Positions 31,688-35,368 of a stretch of 35,368 bases of DNA are shown here, in pieces. The notes below the pieces were generated by a model that worked only from the letters and a program-made list of their open reading frames with translations, was not told the origin of the DNA and did not search any database. Source of the DNA: Verrucomicrobiota bacterium (GTDB lineage Bacteria; Verrucomicrobiota; Verrucomicrobiia; Limisphaerales; SIBE01); the NCBI GenBank assembly GCA_016871535.1, contig VHCZ01000037.1:1-35368 (forward strand). Reading direction: 5' to 3'. Made by a program: the position numbers and the translations under genes. The first letter of the stretch is position 1, and each line of letters begins with the position of its first letter.

Positions 31688-34600
31688 TTGAATCGACTCA
31701 TAAAGAGCGTCGAGACGGTGTGCGCTCTGGTCGCCGTTCTGAGTTTCACCCCGCCATTGTTCAGAAGTTTCGCCGCCGAATCTGACGACCCATCGGCCGA
31801 ACTCGCCTCCTTCCAAATCGCCGACGGCTTTGAAGTGAATTTGTTCGCCTCGGAAAAAGACGGCGTCGTGAAGCCGATTCAAATGCGGTTCGACGCGCGT
31901 GGCCGGCTCTGGGTCATCGGCAGCACAGTTTATCCACAAATTGAGCCCGGCCAAATTCCCAACGACAAAATCCTCATTCTGGAAGACACGGACCGCGACG
32001 GGCGCTGCGACAAGACGACGGTTTTCGCCGACGGCCTGATGATCCCTACGGGGATCGAACTCGGCGATGGCGGCGTCTATCTGGGCCACGGCACCGAGCT
32101 GCTGTTTTTCAAGGACACCGACGGCGACGGCAAAGCAGACGAGCGGCGCGTGCTGCTCCGCGGCTTCGGCACCGGTGACAATCACCAAAACATCAATTCG
32201 TTTCGCTGGGGCCCCGGCGGCGAATTATGGATGTCGCAAGGCCTCCACATTTTCTCGCGCGTCGAAACGCCCTGGGGAATTGCGCGGCTCCACCAGGCGG
32301 GCCTCTGGCGTCTCTGGCCGCGCCGCTTGAAGCTGGAAGGCTTCTATGGCTCGGAACATGAGCCGCAAAACCCTTGGGGCTTCGTGTTCACGGACTGGGG
32401 CGAGCCCCTCGTGCTCGCCGGCAACAACAGCTCGCCGATTTATCCTGTGCCCGGCCTCGTGCTGAATCACCGCGACGACGCCCCCGCGCTCATTTGGAAA
32501 AACGGCAATGGCCGCAAGGTCAGCGGCGGCGACATCGTCGGCACCGCTCATTTTCCCGACGCGTGGCAAGGCGCGCTCATCGTGGGTGGCTACATCAACA
32601 ACGCGGTGTGGACGCTGAAAATCAGCGACGACGGCGCCGGTTTCCTGCTCGAAGATTTGCCGCCGCTTATCCGATCGACGAGCCGCAGCTTCCGCCCGGT
32701 CGATGTGAAGTTCGGGCCGGAAGGCGCTTTGTATCTATGCGACTGGTACAATCCGGTCATCGGCCATTACCAGGCCAGCTTCCGTGATCCGAATCGCGAC
32801 AAGACCCATGGCCGCATCTGGCGCGTCACCGCCAAAGGGCGTCCGCTCGCCCAGCCGCCGCAGCTCGCGGACGCGCCCATTTCGCAACTCCTGGAACATC
32901 TGAAGTCGCCCGACCGCTGGACGCGGCATTTCGCCAAACGCGTGCTGGCGGATCGGCCAGAGGATCAAGCCGTAGCCGCGCTCCGGAAATGGACGGCGCA
33001 GCCCGGCTTGACCGAGCACGCGTTGACGGAGGCGCTGGGTGTCTATCAAAGCCATGAAGCCGTCGAGCCGGGTCTCCTGGCGCGCCTCTGTCGCGCGAAA
33101 GAAGCCGGCGCGCGAGCTTACGCAGCCGGCGTCGTAGGCGCCTGGGCGGATCGCTTGCCGGACCCACTCGCGTTGCTGCGGCCGCTCGTGGCCGACGAAC
33201 ATCCTCGCGTGCGCCTTCAGGCCGTTGTGGCGTGCAGTTATGTGCCGAAACCAGAAGCGATGGAAGTCGCCGCGGTGGCGGCTGATTTCCCTATGGACAA
33301 GTTCTTGAACTACGCGTTGAACCAGGCCGTTTTCGCGCTGAAACCGCACTGGCTCCCGGCGTTCAAGACCGGCCAGTTAAGTCTCGAAAACAAACCCGAT
33401 CGCCTCAGTTTCCTGGTCCGCGCCGACGCGACGGCCGACACAGTGCAAACCGTCCGCGAGCTTCTGCGTTCCTCACGCCTGGATGCCGCGTCGCGCGAAA
33501 CGTTTCTGACCATTCTCGTTGACGCCGGAACGTCCGAAGATCTGGCCGCGATTCTGAAACTCTCCGACGCCGCGCTCCAGTCGCGCCTTCTGCCCGCGTT
33601 GGCCACGGCTTCACGAGTCCGCAAGCTGCGCCCTTTGGGCGACCTCACCGCGGCCCTCCGCCCGCTGATCGAAAGTACAGACGTTCGCCTGCGATCCGAA
33701 GCGCTCAAGCTGGCCGGTGTTTGGAAACTCGAATCGTTTCGCGCGACGGCGGAAACGCTCGCGTTTGACGCGCGAACGGAACTCCAGAACCGCCGCGCCG
33801 CGATCGACGCTTTGGCCTCCCTCGGCGGCGACGCCAGTCAGCAAGCTTTGTCGCGTCTGGCTGGCGAACCTGCGGCGTCCGTGCAAAGCGCCGCCATCGC
33901 GGCCCTGGCTGGATTTGATGTGACGGCGGCCGCACCGAAGGCGGCAGAGTGGTTTGAGCAAGCCGGTGCTAGTTCTCCCTCGCCCCTCAGCGGGGTGAGG
34001 GGTCAACCAGAACGTATCAACGCGGAGCTTGCCGAAGTCTTTTCCGCGTTCCTCCAACGCCAGCGGGGAGCGGCCGCTCTGGCCAGTGCGCTGTCCGCGA
34101 AACCACCGCCGAAGCCAGCCGCCGAAGCCGGGCTCGCCATCCTGAGCGCGAGTGGCCGCCGCGATGAGCAACTTGCGGCCGTCCTCGCCAATGCGGCCGG
34201 ATTGCAAAAGGCGAACACCCCGATGTCACCTGAAGAAACCGCTGCGTTCGCCGGTGAAGTTCGCACGCAGGGCGATGCCGGTCGCGGCGCGGAAATTTTC
34301 CGGCGCGCTGAACTCGGCTGCCTGGCCTGTCACGCCGTGAATGGCGAAGGCGGAATCATTGGCCCGAATCTCAGCACGTTAGGCAGCGCACAGCCGATCG
34401 AGTTTATTGTCGGCGCCATTCTCGATCCGCAGAAGGAGATCAAAGAAGGCTACATTTCGACCTCCATTGCCGCGAAAGACGGGGAGGATTACCAGGGGTA
34501 CCTGGTGCGTGAGAGTTCAGAGGAAATCGTTCTGCGCGATGTGCTCCAGAATCGAGAAGTCCGCTTGCGCCGCGACACGATCCGGGAAAGGCGTCAAACC

Positions 34601-34699
34601 GGCTCCGTGATGCCGGCCGGTCTGGCGGAGACATTGACGCGCGCGGAATTCCGCGATCTGGTGCGATACCTGTCGGAGCTGGGTCGATCCAGGCCTTGA
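31688..34699 (+). CDS. PVC-type membrane-bound dehydrogenase-domain protein with haem c
   Basis: 1003 residues from TTG 31688 (NRLIKSVETVCALVAVLSFT PPLFRSFAAES, a signal peptide). Domains: a beta-propeller of the sugar-dehydrogenase type (DGFEVNLFASEKDGVVKPIQ, MRFDARGRLWVIGSTVYPQ, FKDTDGDGKADERRVLLRGF, FRPVDVKFGPEGALYLCDWY NP), then HEAT-like repeats (about 390-850), then a cytochrome c domain with GCLACHAVNGEGGIIGPNLS and EYISTSIA-like GYISTSIAAKDGEDYQGYLV. The frame is open upstream through other genes, but the protein similarity begins here. A short repeat adds SSPSPLSGVRGQPE around residue 761-775. Periplasmic, possibly oxidising a sugar with electron exit via haem; family function is not established. 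Confidence 0.9.
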   Translation: MNRLIKSVETVCALVAVLSFTPPLFRSFAAESDDPSAELASFQIADGFEVNLFASEKDGVVKPIQMRFDARGRLWVIGSTVYPQIEPGQIPNDKILILEDTDRDGRCDKTTVFADGLMIPTGIELGDGGVYLGHGTELLFFKDTDGDGKADERRVLLRGFGTGDNHQNINSFRWGPGGELWMSQGLHIFSRVETPWGIARLHQAGLWRLWPRRLKLEGFYGSEHEPQNPWGFVFTDWGEPLVLAGNNSSPIYPVPGLVLNHRDDAPALIWKNGNGRKVSGGDIVGTAHFPDAWQGALIVGGYINNAVWTLKISDDGAGFLLEDLPPLIRSTSRSFRPVDVKFGPEGALYLCDWYNPVIGHYQASFRDPNRDKTHGRIWRVTAKGRPLAQPPQLADAPISQLLEHLKSPDRWTRHFAKRVLADRPEDQAVAALRKWTAQPGLTEHALTEALGVYQSHEAVEPGLLARLCRAKEAGARAYAAGVVGAWADRLPDPLALLRPLVADEHPRVRLQAVVACSYVPKPEAMEVAAVAADFPMDKFLNYALNQAVFALKPHWLPAFKTGQLSLENKPDRLSFLVRADATADTVQTVRELLRSSRLDAASRETFLTILVDAGTSEDLAAILKLSDAALQSRLLPALATASRVRKLRPLGDLTAALRPLIESTDVRLRSEALKLAGVWKLESFRATAETLAFDARTELQNRRAAIDALASLGGDASQQALSRLAGEPAASVQSAAIAALAGFDVTAAAPKAAEWFEQAGASSPSPLSGVRGQPERINAELAEVFSAFLQRQRGAAALASALSAKPPPKPAAEAGLAILSASGRRDEQLAAVLANAAGLQKANTPMSPEETAAFAGEVRTQGDAGRGAEIFRRAELGCLACHAVNGEGGIIGPNLSTLGSAQPIEFIVGAILDPQKEIKEGYISTSIAAKDGEDYQGYLVRESSEEIVLRDVLQNREVRLRRDTIRERRQTGSVMPAGLAETLTRAEFRDLVRYLSELGRSRP
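33973..34014. repeat. Short repeat insertion inside the dehydrogenase gene
   Basis: CTCCCTCGCCCCTCAGCGGG followed by GTGAGGGGTC: stem CGCCCCTCA / TGAGGGG of the same class as the repeats in ubiD and the DUF1592 gene. It encodes SSPSPLSGVRGQPE between two HEAT-like helices with no stop. Confidence 0.65.
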
Positions 34700-34863
34700 G
34701 ATCAAACTGCCAGAGAGAGCTGCCGCCCGCGGAAGACATCAAGGAAGTTCACAAGAAGCTCAAGTCTTCCCATCGAGAAATCCGAAAACTGGACAGACCA
34801 GAGCCCAGGCGTCGCCCGTTGCCCAGTGCATCCACAAGTTTATCAGTGACATGATTCTGTCCT
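34700..34863. other. Short intergenic tail, nothing recognised
   Basis: Between the haem protein stop and the four-hairpin element. A minus-strand frame (MSLINLWMHWATGDAWALVC) is open but without other support. No regulatory site is called. Confidence 0.3.
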
Positions 34864-34999
34864 CGTAGCGCAGAGTTGCACTCTGCCGTATCGCCGATTT
34901 GCAATCGGCGGCGCGTCGGCAACTCTCAACGCGCCCAGTCAACCGGCGTCCCACAGGATGCAATCCTGCGATACAGCAGATTGAGAATCCGCGCCACAG
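34864..34999. repeat. Four-hairpin dispersed element, copy 2
   Basis: Begins CGTAGCGCAGAG like the copy at 9983-10119. Stems: GCAGAGTTGCACTCTGC, GCCGATTTGCAATCGGC, CAGGATGCAATCCTG, and a worn last stem AGCAGATTGAGAATCCGC. Stem positions correspond to copy 1, but stem 2 and stem 3 have different bases that still pair. Ends at a decayed outer arm (GCGCCACAG). Confidence 0.85.
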
Positions 35000-35062
35000 G
35001 CCACCGCCAACTTGTGGATGCCCCGAACGCCGCCGAAAAGGCATTTGCCTTTGGTCCGGTTG

Positions 35063-35187
35063 CCCGCTACACAGAAGAGCATAAATAAAGCTATATAACT
35101 CTGATGAGAAGCGCGTTCTGAAAGGGTTTTCTCACGATTGCGTGTTTCGCGTTCCGACAGGAAGGCTACCTTATTCTTGCGTGCTGG
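35063..35187. repeat. Right copy of the long inverted repeat
   Basis: Reverse complement of 1-125: perfect over 35079-35187, then one mismatch (35078) and a further 13-bp match. It lies 49 bp upstream of the likely transposase start. It may be the edge of an insertion element or a flanking sequence carried with it. Confidence 0.95.
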
Positions 35188-35235
35188 CACCGTTGGGAGC
35201 ATCATCCGCGCATTCGTAATGCGATATATACGGAT

Positions 35236-35368
35236 ATGACTCCCAAGCCCGAACCCGCCGTCACATCCTGACTCTGCGCCAGGAAGCCCAAAGCGACAAG
35301 GCTCCCCGCGTGGCCCTGCGTCTGCAGGCCATTCTGCTCAGTCTGGACGGCCACACCGCGCCCGAAAT
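35236..35368 (+). mobile_element. 5' end of an IS630-like transposase, cut by the window edge
   Basis: The ATG at 35236 begins MTPKPEPAVTS then stops, while from about 35258 another frame reads RHILTLRQEAQSDKAPRVAL RLQAILLSLDGHTAPE. The latter is the winged-helix N-terminal region of IS630/helix-turn-helix transposases. The natural protein would be MTPKPEPAV joined to HILTLRQEA, so there is a one-base frame difference near 35260: either a lesion or a late non-ATG start. Only about 37 residues are inside the window. Confidence 0.6.

Noticed and set aside
29984-34699. A single open frame of 1,571 codons
   Set aside because: Its first 1.7 kb runs antisense to the esterase and out of phase under the SGNH gene and repeats; only the part from about 31688 resembles a protein family. 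High GC and few stops explain the rest.
1-35187. Prophage or integrative element spanning the window
   Set aside because: No integrase, capsid, terminase, conjugation or replication genes were found; housekeeping parE lies inside.

Overview
The window looks like chromosomal DNA of a soil or freshwater type Verrucomicrobiota bacterium (PVC superphylum). The basis is gene content plus repeat style: DUF1552 and DUF1587/1592/1588/1585 proteins, a PVC-type 'membrane-bound dehydrogenase' with HEAT-like repeats and a CxxCH haem site, a DUF1080 (3-keto-disaccharide hydrolase type) protein, an N-type sulfatase, Tat-exported Gfo/Idh/MocA oxidoreductase, and many dispersed palindromic repeats of the sort that crowd these genomes. 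No rRNA, tRNA, CRISPR array or phage structural gene was seen.

Layout. 1-125 and 35063-35187 form an inverted repeat (109 bp perfect) bounding the whole window; beyond the right copy an IS630-like transposase begins. 598-1393: nucleotidyltransferase plus small overlapping partner. 1598-2359: MerR/TipAS regulator. 2773-3621: DUF1080 secreted protein. 3631-6258: nitroreductase, 5'-truncated pirin, AraC regulator, gutted MFS transporter. 6317-8066: small membrane protein, RraA-like protein, an unassigned gene remnant. 8213-9982 (minus strand): a debris field of toxin-antitoxin modules (HigA with a severed HigB, an intact VapBC with a palindromic operator, a conserved small protein with a severed upstream partner) punctuated by two decayed copies of the 3' end of the downstream ubiD gene. 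10115-12418: repeat-truncated SDR and UbiD decarboxylase. 12855-19768: a tight four-gene operon, transcribed leftward: [2Fe-2S] subunit, molybdenum hydroxylase large subunit, multi-domain haem protein (DUF1587/1592/1588/1585), DUF1552 protein. 20514-22721: C39-like secreted protein and a membrane-anchored hypothetical. 22748-24758: pseudogenes (GH97 tail, BrnT, frameshifted Gfo/Idh/MocA). 24775-26607: ParE/GyrB-type topoisomerase subunit. 26857-28823: cupin and sulfatase, overlapping. 28981-34699: secreted esterase, SGNH-like protein and the large haem-containing dehydrogenase-domain protein.

What stands out. (1) The four-gene operon links a periplasmic IorAB-type molybdenum hydroxylase to the DUF1592/DUF1552 pair, whose biochemical role is not established, suggesting the haem protein as its electron acceptor. 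(2) Palindromic repeats have entered conserved genes in frame (UbiD, the DUF1592 protein, the dehydrogenase protein), and one repeat supplies the apparent GTG start of the SGNH gene. (3) Three copies of the ubiD 3' end separate the toxin-antitoxin cargo, as if that gene end had been used repeatedly as an insertion point. (4) Two four-hairpin elements keep hairpin architecture while stem sequences differ. (5) An unusually high density of gene stumps points to repeated deletion and recombination. All functional calls are from reading translations against remembered families; nothing was searched.
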